Shown: positions 8,425 to 15,536 of the stretch, in pieces
Position numbering within the stretch: position 1 is the stretch's first letter
Layout of the letters: each line of letters opens with the position of its first letter
NCBI RefSeq assembly: GCF_022163125.1
Contig: NZ_CP091881.1
Span: forward strand, 1,426,001-1,490,000
Direction of reading: 5' to 3'
Source of the DNA: Paenibacillus sp. HWE-109
Lineage (GTDB): Bacteria > Bacillota > Bacilli > Paenibacillales > NBRC-103111
DNA: 64,000 nucleotides
The notes under the pieces: model-generated
The model's input: the letters and a program-made list of their open reading frames with translations, nothing else
Databases searched by the model: none
Told to the model about the DNA's origin: nothing
Program-made: the position numbers and the translations under genes

Positions 8425-9258
8425 ATGATCAAGTCTGCACTAACCGCGCAGCAGTTAACGCTCCGGTACGGAGAAACAATCATTATGGATACGCTGAATT
8501 TACATATTCCGCATGGGCAGATTACTATTCTGATTGGGAGCAACGGTTGCGGCAAGTCTACTTTATTGCGTTCATTCGCTAGATTGCTGCAGCCTGCCCA
8601 AGGTTCGATTCTTTTAAATGGCCGCGAAATTGCCCAGCTTTCGACCAAGGAAGTAGCCAGGCAGATGGCTTTGCTGCCACAAGGACCTGTTCTGCCAGAG
8701 GGTCTAACGGTCTTGCAGTTGGTGCGATTGGGGAGGTACCCTTATCAAAGCTTGTTTCATCAATGGTCTGAGGAAGATGAGCTCCAGGTGCAGAAAGCAC
8801 TGTTACTAACTCACATGAGCCATCTGATGGATCGCGATGTGAATTCGCTCTCAGGGGGCCAGCGGCAGCGAGCTTGGATTGCCATGACGTTAGCGCAAGA
8901 TACAGAGATTCTGCTGCTGGATGAGCCGACGACCTATTTGGATGTAGCCCATCAAGTAGAAATCATGGATTTGTTATTTGAGCTGAACCAACAGGAGCAG
9001 CGTACCATTGTCATGGTGCTGCATGATTTGAATTTGGCTTGCAGGTATGCGCATCATATGGTCGCTGTACACAACAAAGGGGTGCATTCCCAAGGAATGC
9101 CGGAAGATATCGTGACCAAAGAAATGATTCGCGAGGTGTATGGGATGGAGTGCGAAATCGGCGCAGATCTATTATTTGGTACGCCGATTTGTATTCCGCA
9201 TGGGAAGGGGCGCAAGATTTCACCCAAGGGGAAGCGGCAGGAGCTTAATATTATTTGA
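8425..9258 (+). CDS. Siderophore importer ATPase (FecE/FepC type)
   Basis: The 277-residue protein is a classic iron-siderophore ABC ATPase: Walker A GSNGCGKST at residues 38-46, a Q-loop in ALLPQG, the signature LSGGQRQRAW, Walker B ILLLDEPTTYLD and the H-loop VLHDLNLACRYAHH. A short basic tail follows the usual end near residue 255. It powers the permease pair encoded just upstream. The GAAGGAGGC ribosome binding site lies at 8410-8418. The stop codon overlaps the -35 element of the promoter of the next gene. Confidence 0.92.
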   Translation: MIKSALTAQQLTLRYGETIIMDTLNLHIPHGQITILIGSNGCGKSTLLRSFARLLQPAQGSILLNGREIAQLSTKEVARQMALLPQGPVLPEGLTVLQLVRLGRYPYQSLFHQWSEEDELQVQKALLLTHMSHLMDRDVNSLSGGQRQRAWIAMTLAQDTEILLLDEPTTYLDVAHQVEIMDLLFELNQQEQRTIVMVLHDLNLACRYAHHMVAVHNKGVHSQGMPEDIVTKEMIREVYGMECEIGADLLFGTPICIPHGKGRKISPKGKRQELNII

Positions 9259-9283
9259 CAATAATTATGACGATGATTATCAT
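9255..9283 (+). promoter_or_regulatory. Sigma-A promoter of the LuxR-type gene, overlapped by a Fur box
   Basis: A perfect -35 TTGACA (9255-9260) lies 17 bases from the -10 TATCAT (9278-9283). The -35 overlaps the stop codon of the ATPase gene. The -10 lies inside the Fur box at 9269-9288, so Fur binding would exclude RNA polymerase. Confidence 0.7.
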
Positions 9284-9288
9284 TATCA
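9269..9288. promoter_or_regulatory. Fur box upstream of the LuxR-type regulator
   Basis: TGATTATCATTATCA at 9274-9288 differs from the Bacillus 7-1-7 Fur consensus TGATAATNATTATCA at one position; extended to 9269 it matches the 19-base classical box at 16 positions. It covers the -10 element of the 9402 gene. Confidence 0.8.
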
Positions 9289-9401
9289 ATGGATGACGAA
9301 CACTAGCTTACCAGTTGAGTGACATAGATACTTGTTCTTTTCTTGTGAACAGCGGGGAATTGAAGTAAGAGTATGACCTACTATTAGGGGGTATAAGTGC
9401 T

Positions 9402-9836
9402 ATGATTGTCAAAAAATTAAAACTAACTATTGATTCTCATGTCCATAACTCCTCTGTCAATGAGAAACTGGACTCCTTGCACATTATGATACTAAAAGAG
9501 GTCTCAGCCTTGGACTTATCTGAAAAGGTCGTTATTACTTGGGAGAGCACGGTAAGCGCACATGTAGATGGACGGGAGCAACGAAATACGAGGGCAGCAG
9601 GGGTGGGGGTAGCCGAACGACCCAGCGATCACCCGCGACATAAGCTTAGTGAACGACAAACACAGGTTGCTGAACTGCTATGTAATCATTACTCGGTGAA
9701 AAAGATTGCCAACATCCTGTACGTGTCCGAAAATACCGTCAAAAAGCATGCTCAAAATATCAAAAAAGTATTGGAAATTGATCAATCCCGTACTGATTTT
9801 ATTTATACGCTTAAACAGATGATTGACCAGGATTAG
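9402..9836 (+). CDS. Small LuxR/GerE-type DNA-binding regulator in the iron locus
   Basis: The 144-residue protein carries a GerE/LuxR helix-turn-helix in its last 65 residues (KLSERQTQVAELL...VSENTVKKHAQNIKKVL). The N-terminal 75 residues match no domain I recognise, and there is no receiver or autoinducer domain. AGGGGG at 9386-9391 supports the ATG. It stands alone between the importer and the siderophore operon, behind a Fur-overlapped promoter and before a strong terminator. I infer that it is an iron-responsive regulator of the neighbouring siderophore genes; staphyloferrin B clusters of S. aureus use SbnI for regulation instead, so this would be a different solution. The target is not shown by the sequence. 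Confidence 0.75.
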   Translation: MIVKKLKLTIDSHVHNSSVNEKLDSLHIMILKEVSALDLSEKVVITWESTVSAHVDGREQRNTRAAGVGVAERPSDHPRHKLSERQTQVAELLCNHYSVKKIANILYVSENTVKKHAQNIKKVLEIDQSRTDFIYTLKQMIDQD

Positions 9837-9860
9837 CGAGATCACATCGGATATAACTCC

Positions 9861-9911
9861 AAGCCTCCGCGCGTTTCTATGCAGCAGTAGAAACGCGCGG
9901 AGGCCTTTTTG
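9861..9911 (+). terminator. Strong intrinsic terminator after the LuxR-type gene
   Basis: Arms of 17 bases, GCCTCCGCGCGTTTCTA and its exact complement, enclose an eight-base loop and are followed by CTTTTTG. It ends the transcript of the 9402 gene and isolates it from the repeat region beyond. Confidence 0.92.
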
Positions 9912-9942
9912 TGTTTGAGAGTGACTGCTTTGCCGGAGGGAG

Positions 9943-10222
9943 GGAACTAGGGGGCGCTATATTGCTAGAAAACCGCCATATTCCACTCTGAAGGGAACTA
10001 CGATCCGCTATCTTGCTGAAAACCGCCATATTCCGCTCCAAAAGGAACTACGATCCGCTATCTTGCTGAAAACCGCCATATTCCACTCTGAAGGGAACTA
10101 CGATCCGCTATCTCCCCGTTTCCCCGCCGAAATCGGCATCTTCCGCTAAAATAGCGTATCTCAGTTCCCTTTCATGCTGCTTCTACCTCGGTTTCCGCCA
10201 ATTAGCGGAACGTAGTTCCTTT
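9943..10222. repeat. 50-bp tandem repeat array and inverted partial copies
   Basis: The unit begins GGAACTACGATCCGCTAT, continues through CTTGCTGAAAACCGCCATA and ends near TTCCNCTC. Units begin at 9943, 9994, 10044 and 10094, that is every 50-51 bases; the first and last are diverged or partial. Shorter copies in opposite orientation follow (about 10150-10170 and 10202-10220). No open frame runs through it. Related units occur at 23543-23790 and 40646-40775. Confidence 0.85.
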
Positions 10223-10284
10223 TCAAGCTGCGTTCTGTGTTATCGTATTCGCCCAAAGGGAACTAGGGTGCGCGAAGCTAACCC

Positions 10285-10560
10285 CATATTGGCGTCCACC
10301 GCAGACTTCTTGACTATGGTGGTTTTCGGCTCAAAGGGCATCTAATGAACTGTGCGATGCTTATAGCCGAGAAAATGGCTACTTTGGTGATTTAATGAAC
10401 GGAGCTGGCGCTATCGAGCAGACATTAGGTGGAAAGGTGATCGTTTGCTTGAAATAGCACATCTGGAATTCATTAGATTTTCAGAATGTACGATTTTGGC
10501 CGAATAAAGGTTATTGAATTCGTAAGGAAGGTTAAAATTTGCCTCATAGTACATTGACTT
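10285..10560. repeat. Dispersed intergenic repeat, copy A
   Basis: From GGCGTCC(A/C)CCGCAGACTTCTT near 10293 to CATTGACTTG near 10560 the sequence aligns with 46912-47151, about 36 kb away in the same orientation. Long identical stretches include GCTACTTTGGTGA and TTAGGTGGAAAGGTG. Copy A has about 37 extra bases near 10470-10505. It contains TCTAATGAA-like motifs, one of them inverted (ATTCATTAGA). A one-base indel between the copies argues against coding. Confidence 0.8.
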
Positions 10561-10674
10561 GGTGACCTAGTCGCAGGCCAGGTTTTTCGTCACTACCGTA
10601 ATCTATTTGGATAACCAAAATCATCCAATCAGACCATATATAAGGCTAATTAAACATGATATCATTTGACTAAG

Positions 10675-10689
10675 TGATAATCATTATCA
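10675..10689. promoter_or_regulatory. Perfect 7-1-7 Fur box of the siderophore operon
   Basis: TGATAATCATTATCA is an exact match to the Bacillus consensus TGATAATNATTATCA and a perfect inverted repeat. It lies 72 bases before the first gene of the operon, beside a possible -35 TTGACT (10666-10671). It predicts iron repression of the whole biosynthetic operon. Confidence 0.9.
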
Positions 10690-10760
10690 ATGACTGAGTC
10701 GATGGATAACCGATTTTCATTTGAAAATACAAAGAGAACGGGAGGAAGCTTCTTGAACAA

Positions 10761-11996
10761 ATGAATGGCAGGATGTCAATTAACATGACAGGCGATTGGA
10801 AAGTAAGTTTCCGGCTACTCTGGGGCAGCCATTTTTTGTCCGTTTTAAGTTCAATGGTTATTGCTCCACTGCTTCCCTTCTATATAGAGCAGTTAGGTGC
10901 AGACGATCAAGCATCCATATTAATGTGGAGCGGTCTAAGTCTAGCGGCTCCTGCCGTATCGGCTGCGCTGACAGCGCCGTTATGGGGGCTATTGGGCGAC
11001 AAAACCAGCCGCAAGTGGATGGTGGTGCGAGCCCTCTTCGGCACGGCTCTCGTGCTTACGGCAACAGGGCTCGTCACAAGTCCGTTTCAACTGTTCATCC
11101 TGCGGCTGCTGCAAGGGGCTTTGGGCGGTGTGGTTGATGCCGTCGGTACATTGGCAGCTTCCCAAGTAAAGCCTGAGGAACAGGGGCTTGTTCGCGGCAA
11201 GCTGGAAGGAGCGCTGGCTGCTGGTTCGATGCTTGGCCCTCTGCTCGGAGGGACGATGTTCAAATGGTTTGGTTTCCATCGTTTATTGCTGCTGTTGGGC
11301 GGATTAGTTGCCCTATGGACAATCCTCTGCCTGATAGGTTTGAAGGAGACGCGAACTAATCGAGTAACGACTGTGAAGTCAACAGGCCTCATGGGACAGT
11401 TTAGTCAACTGATGCGAGAAAAGATGGTCGTTAGATTCTTGCTTGCAGGGATATGCGCCAATTTCTGCTTGCATGGACTTCTCCCTGTGCTGCCCGTGCA
11501 CGTGAAGCAGCATCTTACCAATCCTTCCCAAACCGCGGTTTGGATTGGCATTCTACAAGCGATTAACTGGGCGTCTGCTTGGATAGCCTCCTCTTGGTGG
11601 GGAAGGAGAAATGACCGGAGTCCGGTTCATCGGACATATTTCCTAGCCTCGCTGCTTTGCTTTACAGCCATTGTCATACAAGCATTTGCTCCGAGTATTG
11701 CCTGGTTCATTCCGTTAAGAATTCTGCAAGGTTTTGCTTCAAGCGCTTTAATTCAGTCGGTTTTTCTTATCGTTACGCGAAGCTCTCAGAGCGAACAGTT
11801 GGGAACCAGACATGGATTTACAAGAAGCACGCTGTTTATTGGTCAAATTGCGGGTCCGCTGGCAAGCGGCTTTTTTGGGGGATTCATTAGTACGTCTTTC
11901 ATTTTTACGCTGCATGGCTGCATGATGCTGGCAGGAGGTTTCCTGGTTCTGCGATTGACTACACCCAAAGAGATCAGGTTGCAATCAGACAATTAG
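10761..11996 (+). CDS. MFS exporter, probable siderophore efflux (SbnD-like)
   Basis: The 411-residue protein has about 12 membrane helices and the MFS motif A between helices 2 and 3 (GLLGDKTSRK). It resembles multidrug/siderophore exporters of the SbnD and YmfD type. It is the first gene of the biosynthetic operon, directly behind a perfect Fur box, so exporting the finished siderophore is the obvious role by context. GGAGGA lies at 10741-10746, a rather long 14 bases from the ATG; a TTG at 10753 is out because it runs into a stop at once. In S. aureus sbnD lies between sbnC and sbnE; here the exporter leads the operon. Confidence 0.8.
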   Translation: MNGRMSINMTGDWKVSFRLLWGSHFLSVLSSMVIAPLLPFYIEQLGADDQASILMWSGLSLAAPAVSAALTAPLWGLLGDKTSRKWMVVRALFGTALVLTATGLVTSPFQLFILRLLQGALGGVVDAVGTLAASQVKPEEQGLVRGKLEGALAAGSMLGPLLGGTMFKWFGFHRLLLLLGGLVALWTILCLIGLKETRTNRVTTVKSTGLMGQFSQLMREKMVVRFLLAGICANFCLHGLLPVLPVHVKQHLTNPSQTAVWIGILQAINWASAWIASSWWGRRNDRSPVHRTYFLASLLCFTAIVIQAFAPSIAWFIPLRILQGFASSALIQSVFLIVTRSSQSEQLGTRHGFTRSTLFIGQIAGPLASGFFGGFISTSFIFTLHGCMMLAGGFLVLRLTTPKEIRLQSDN

Positions 11997-12013
11997 GTAA
12001 AGGAGCTATAGTT

Positions 12014-13354
12014 ATGATTTCGCCAAAACGTCAAATGCATTTGAATTTATTTCTGTTAAGTACGGGCCATCATGAAACATCATGGCGGCATCCCGCTACA
12101 ACGCCGGAGTCGATTACAGATATACAATACTATACGAAGTTGGCACAAATGGCAGAGAAAGCGAAGCTAGATTCGCTGTTTCTGGCAGATGCTCTGGTGC
12201 TGACACCGGCTATTAAGTACAAGGTGAGCGCGGGGCTTGAACCTTTCACCATGCTGTCAGCTCTTGCGATGGGCACGGAACGAATCGGCTTGATCGGCAC
12301 CGTATCAACGACCTACAACGAACCTTACAACGTAGCAAGAATGTTCGCCTCACTCGATCATATCAGCGGGGGACGTGCAGGTTGGAACAGCGTGACTTCA
12401 GTTGGTGATGTAACTGCTGTTAATTTTGGCATGGAGCAGCATCCCAAGCATGAGGAGCGGTATGAGCGGGCGAAGGAGTTTCTTGATGTATTGAAGCAGC
12501 TGTGGGACAGCTGGGATGATGATGCGATTATCGCGGATAAAGAGAGTGGCATTTATTGTGATTTTGATCATAAAATCCACCCGATTCACCACGAAGGCAA
12601 GCATTTTAAAGTGCGTGGTCCGCTAAATATTTGCCGTTCACCCCAAGGGTACCCCGTGCTTGTTCAAGCAGGTTCGTCTGAAGCCGGTATGAATTTGGCT
12701 GCGGAGACGGCAGAAGTTATTTTTACAGCTCAAGATACGTTGGAGCATGGCATAGCCTTCTACGCGAATGTTAAACAAAGAATGCAAAGGTATGGCCGCT
12801 CCCGGGACGAGTTGAAAATACTGCCAGGTTTCAGTCCAATCGTAGGCGTCACCCAAGCGGAAGCACGCGAAAAAGAGGAGCAACTGACCCAATTGGCCTC
12901 GATTGAACTCGGACTCGTTCGGCTGTCCAATCTGTTTGAAACCGATCTGCGCAGATTTCCGTTGGATGTTCCTCTGGATCTGGAAGCTCTGCCATCAATC
13001 GATCAAGTTAAGGGGCAGAAAGCTCGTTTTCAGATGTTTTGCGAAATGGTACAGCATCATCATCTGACTCTTCGTCAGCTCATTTTGCGAACAGCCAGCG
13101 CTCGCGGTCATTACACGGTGGCTGGCACACCGGAGCATATTGCCGACGTCATGGAGGAATGGATGACCAAAGAGGCAGCTGATGGCTTTAATGTGATGCC
13201 GCCGTATTTCCCTGGCGGTTTTGAAGATTTCGTCAACCTGGTTGTGCCGGAGCTGCAGAGAAGAGGTTTATTTCGAACGGAGTACACAGGAAGAACGCTT
13301 AGAGATCACTTGGGGCTGAAACGTCCTGCGGGCAAGCTTGTCCTGCCTGTGTGA
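12014..13354 (+). CDS. NtaA/SnaA/DszA-type flavin-dependent monooxygenase in the siderophore operon
   Basis: The 446-residue protein belongs to the bacterial luciferase-like superfamily, NtaA/SnaA/DszA/SoxA subgroup. Signatures are MHLNLFLLSTGHHETSWRH at the N-terminus, DSLFLADAL, RAGWNSVTS, NFGMEQHPKHEERYERAKEF and SPQGYPVLVQAGSS. Such enzymes use reduced FMN supplied by a reductase to oxidise substrates such as nitrilotriacetate, EDTA-like chelators or dibenzothiophene sulfone. AAAGGAG at 11998-12004 supports the ATG. It lies 17 bases after the exporter and 28 before sbnA, clearly within the operon, and is not part of the known sbn set. Possible roles are tailoring of the siderophore, or breakdown of an aminopolycarboxylate such as the siderophore itself to release iron; the sequence does not decide. 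Confidence 0.82.
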   Translation: MISPKRQMHLNLFLLSTGHHETSWRHPATTPESITDIQYYTKLAQMAEKAKLDSLFLADALVLTPAIKYKVSAGLEPFTMLSALAMGTERIGLIGTVSTTYNEPYNVARMFASLDHISGGRAGWNSVTSVGDVTAVNFGMEQHPKHEERYERAKEFLDVLKQLWDSWDDDAIIADKESGIYCDFDHKIHPIHHEGKHFKVRGPLNICRSPQGYPVLVQAGSSEAGMNLAAETAEVIFTAQDTLEHGIAFYANVKQRMQRYGRSRDELKILPGFSPIVGVTQAEAREKEEQLTQLASIELGLVRLSNLFETDLRRFPLDVPLDLEALPSIDQVKGQKARFQMFCEMVQHHHLTLRQLILRTASARGHYTVAGTPEHIADVMEEWMTKEAADGFNVMPPYFPGGFEDFVNLVVPELQRRGLFRTEYTGRTLRDHLGLKRPAGKLVLPV

Positions 13355-13382
13355 GCTGATTTTTAAAATTAAAGGAGGAACG

Positions 13383-14372
13383 ATGATGTCTCTATTGCAA
13401 GCGAACCTGCCCTTAAGCACTGTGAAAAACTCAATTGCGGACTGTGTGGGTCACACGCCACTCGTCCATTTGAGCAACCTGTTTCCGCAACCACATGTAC
13501 AAGTTATCGCAAAGCTGGAATATATGAATCCTGGCGGGAGTATGAAGGATCGGCCAGCACGCTACATTATCGAGCAAGGACTGAGAGATGGTTCTATCAA
13601 TAGCAACACGCACTTGATTGAGAGCACCTCTGGCAATCTGGGGGTAGCTCTGGCCATGATGGGTAGGGTATATGGACTGGACGTTACTTGTGTGGTGGAC
13701 CCTAAGATAGCGCTCTCTAACTTAACGATTATGCAGCAAATGGGTGCGAATATCGTGATGGTCGAAGAGCGGGACGATCAAGGAGGCTTTCTCAAAACGA
13801 GAATTCGCAAAGTGAATGAACTGCTCCAGACGACGCCTCATGGATTCTGGGTGAATCAATACGCAAATGATAATAATTGGAAAGCTCATTATGCAGGAAC
13901 CGGGACTGAAATCACTGATGCACTGGACCATGTTGATATCTTTATCGCTGGTGTCAGCACTTCAGGCAGCATTATGGGGACGAGCCGCAAAATGCGTGAA
14001 AAATATCCAAACCTGCGTGTAATCGCTGTCGATGCCGTTGGATCGATCCTATTTGGCGGGACACCAGGCAAACGCGAATTGCCTGGCATTGGCGCTAGTC
14101 GCGTTCCAGAAATATTGAATGCTGGCGAGGTCGACACTGCTTTCCATATTACAGACAGGGAGTCTGCCCAAGGCTGCCGGGATTTGCTCAAAAAGGAAGG
14201 AATCTTTGCCGGTGGATCGTCAGGTTCGATTGTTGCAGCTATACGCAAGCTGCTGCCGACACTCGATGCTGGACCCAATAAGCCATTGCGAATCGTTACC
14301 TTGCTGCCAGATCGCGGCGACCGATATCTGGATCTTATTTATGACGATAAGTGGGTAGCCCAGCTGCCTTAG
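13383..14372 (+). CDS. sbnA: SbnA-like N-(2-amino-2-carboxyethyl)-L-glutamate synthase
   Basis: The 329-residue enzyme is a fold-type II PLP protein of the cysteine synthase family. It has the SbnA variant of the PLP loop, NPGGSMKDRPARY, with the PLP lysine at residue 55, the substrate loop STSGNLG and the glycine-rich phosphate loop GVSTSGSIMG. In S. aureus SbnA joins O-phospho-L-serine and L-glutamate to make ACEGA, the first step towards L-2,3-diaminopropionate. AGGAGG at 13373-13378 fixes the start at the double ATG (13383 or 13386); the frame is open upstream to a TTG without support. Presence of sbnB directly downstream strongly supports this over true cysteine synthase. Confidence 0.9.
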   Translation: MMSLLQANLPLSTVKNSIADCVGHTPLVHLSNLFPQPHVQVIAKLEYMNPGGSMKDRPARYIIEQGLRDGSINSNTHLIESTSGNLGVALAMMGRVYGLDVTCVVDPKIALSNLTIMQQMGANIVMVEERDDQGGFLKTRIRKVNELLQTTPHGFWVNQYANDNNWKAHYAGTGTEITDALDHVDIFIAGVSTSGSIMGTSRKMREKYPNLRVIAVDAVGSILFGGTPGKRELPGIGASRVPEILNAGEVDTAFHITDRESAQGCRDLLKKEGIFAGGSSGSIVAAIRKLLPTLDAGPNKPLRIVTLLPDRGDRYLDLIYDDKWVAQLP

Positions 14373-14413
14373 GAATGAAAATCCAATACATGAACTGTGA
14401 AAGGTGAGATACA

Positions 14414-15484
14414 ATGATCGATCAATCTCAATTACAACTGCAAGGTTTGAAAAGAGCAGATAGAACAGAGAAACCGGTGCCTGAATTGCTGTACTTGAAT
14501 CGAGAAACCATTGCCTGGCTTGGCGGGGACTCTTCTTGGCTGTATACAGAGGCAATGGAAGAGGCTCTTTCCCTGCATGCCAGAGGCGACTATGTTCAGC
14601 CTTTGAAGCCGTATTTGCGATCAGCGGGCGAAAAGGGGCATATTGCTGACCGAATTATTGCAATGCCAGCCTCTATTGGCGGAGATTTTCCTTTATCAGG
14701 TCTGAAATGGATCGGAAGCAAGCATGATAATCCGCAGAAGAGAGGCAAAGAGCGAGCAAGCGGTGTCATCATATTGAACGATGCAGCAAGTCACTTCCCA
14801 ATCGCTGTGCTCGAAGCGGGGTTGATCAGCAGCATGCGTACGGCCGCCGTCACCGTTGTTGCTGCGAAGCATCTGGCGCGCGCAGGCTTCAGAACGATTA
14901 CCTGTGTGGGTTGTGGGTTGATTGCTCACGCGCAGCTGAATTCCTTGCTGGAGCAGTTTGACCACGTGCAGGAAGTTTATTTATTTGACCAATCGCTTCC
15001 TGCTGCTGAGCGATTGGCGGGACAATTGCACGCCAAGTTTCCCGATGTGACATTCACTACGGCCCGAAGTGCCGAACAGGCGGTTCGCGAAGGTGAGCTC
15101 GTAGTCACATGCACCGTAACGGATACCCCTTACATTCCGTTTGAGTGGATTCGCAAGGGAGCCTTTATCAGCAATATTTCGATCATGGACGTTCATAAAG
15201 AAGTTTACTTGCAAGCGGATAAAGTTATTGTCGATGATTGGGATCAGTCGAATCGCGAGAAGAAAGTGCTGAATCAACTGGTGTTGGAAGGGAAGTTCTC
15301 CAGAGAGCAGCTTTATGCGGAGTTAGGCGAGATTGTGATCGGTGCCAAATCGGGCCGCCAGAATGAGGAAGAGATTATTATTCTGAATCCAATGGGCATG
15401 GCTATTGAGGATATTGCTTGCGCCCGTTTGATCTATTTGCTTGCCTGCAAAGAGGAGGTAGGGCTGAAACTTCCACTCTATTAA
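14414..15484 (+). CDS. sbnB: SbnB-like ACEGA dehydrogenase (ornithine cyclodeaminase fold)
   Basis: The 356-residue protein belongs to the ornithine cyclodeaminase/mu-crystallin family, with the NAD loop GCGLIAHAQ at about 175-183 and VLEAGLISSMRTAAVTVVAAKHL, in which the substrate-binding Arg and Thr of the family stand. SbnB oxidatively hydrolyses N-(2-amino-2-carboxyethyl)-L-glutamate to 2-oxoglutarate and L-2,3-diaminopropionate. Both products are building blocks of staphyloferrin B, which fits this operon well. GAAAGGTGAG precedes the ATG. The protein is about 20 residues longer than S. aureus SbnB. Confidence 0.9.
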   Translation: MIDQSQLQLQGLKRADRTEKPVPELLYLNRETIAWLGGDSSWLYTEAMEEALSLHARGDYVQPLKPYLRSAGEKGHIADRIIAMPASIGGDFPLSGLKWIGSKHDNPQKRGKERASGVIILNDAASHFPIAVLEAGLISSMRTAAVTVVAAKHLARAGFRTITCVGCGLIAHAQLNSLLEQFDHVQEVYLFDQSLPAAERLAGQLHAKFPDVTFTTARSAEQAVREGELVVTCTVTDTPYIPFEWIRKGAFISNISIMDVHKEVYLQADKVIVDDWDQSNREKKVLNQLVLEGKFSREQLYAELGEIVIGAKSGRQNEEEIIILNPMGMAIEDIACARLIYLLACKEEVGLKLPLY

Positions 15485-15536
15485 AGGAGTCATCCAGCGA
15501 CTTGGTCGTGGAACACGAAGAGGAGGACATGCAGGT

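Larger units (their letters stand above)
9912..10760. other. Long non-coding region before the siderophore operon
   Basis: This 849-base region has no supported gene. It holds the 50-bp tandem array (9943-10222), one copy of a dispersed repeat of about 250 bp (10285-10560) and then the Fur-controlled upstream region of the siderophore operon (10600-10760). Confidence 0.8.

Noticed and set aside
9943..10118. Possible CRISPR array
   Set aside because: The 50-base units follow each other with no unique spacers, and no cas gene is near.
10753..10755. TTG start for the exporter, better spaced from GGAGGA
   Set aside because: The frame meets TGA after three codons.
13338..13382. TTG-initiated extension of SbnA
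   Set aside because: It overlaps the end of the monooxygenase gene and has no ribosome binding site, while AGGAGG stands before the ATG pair at 13383.
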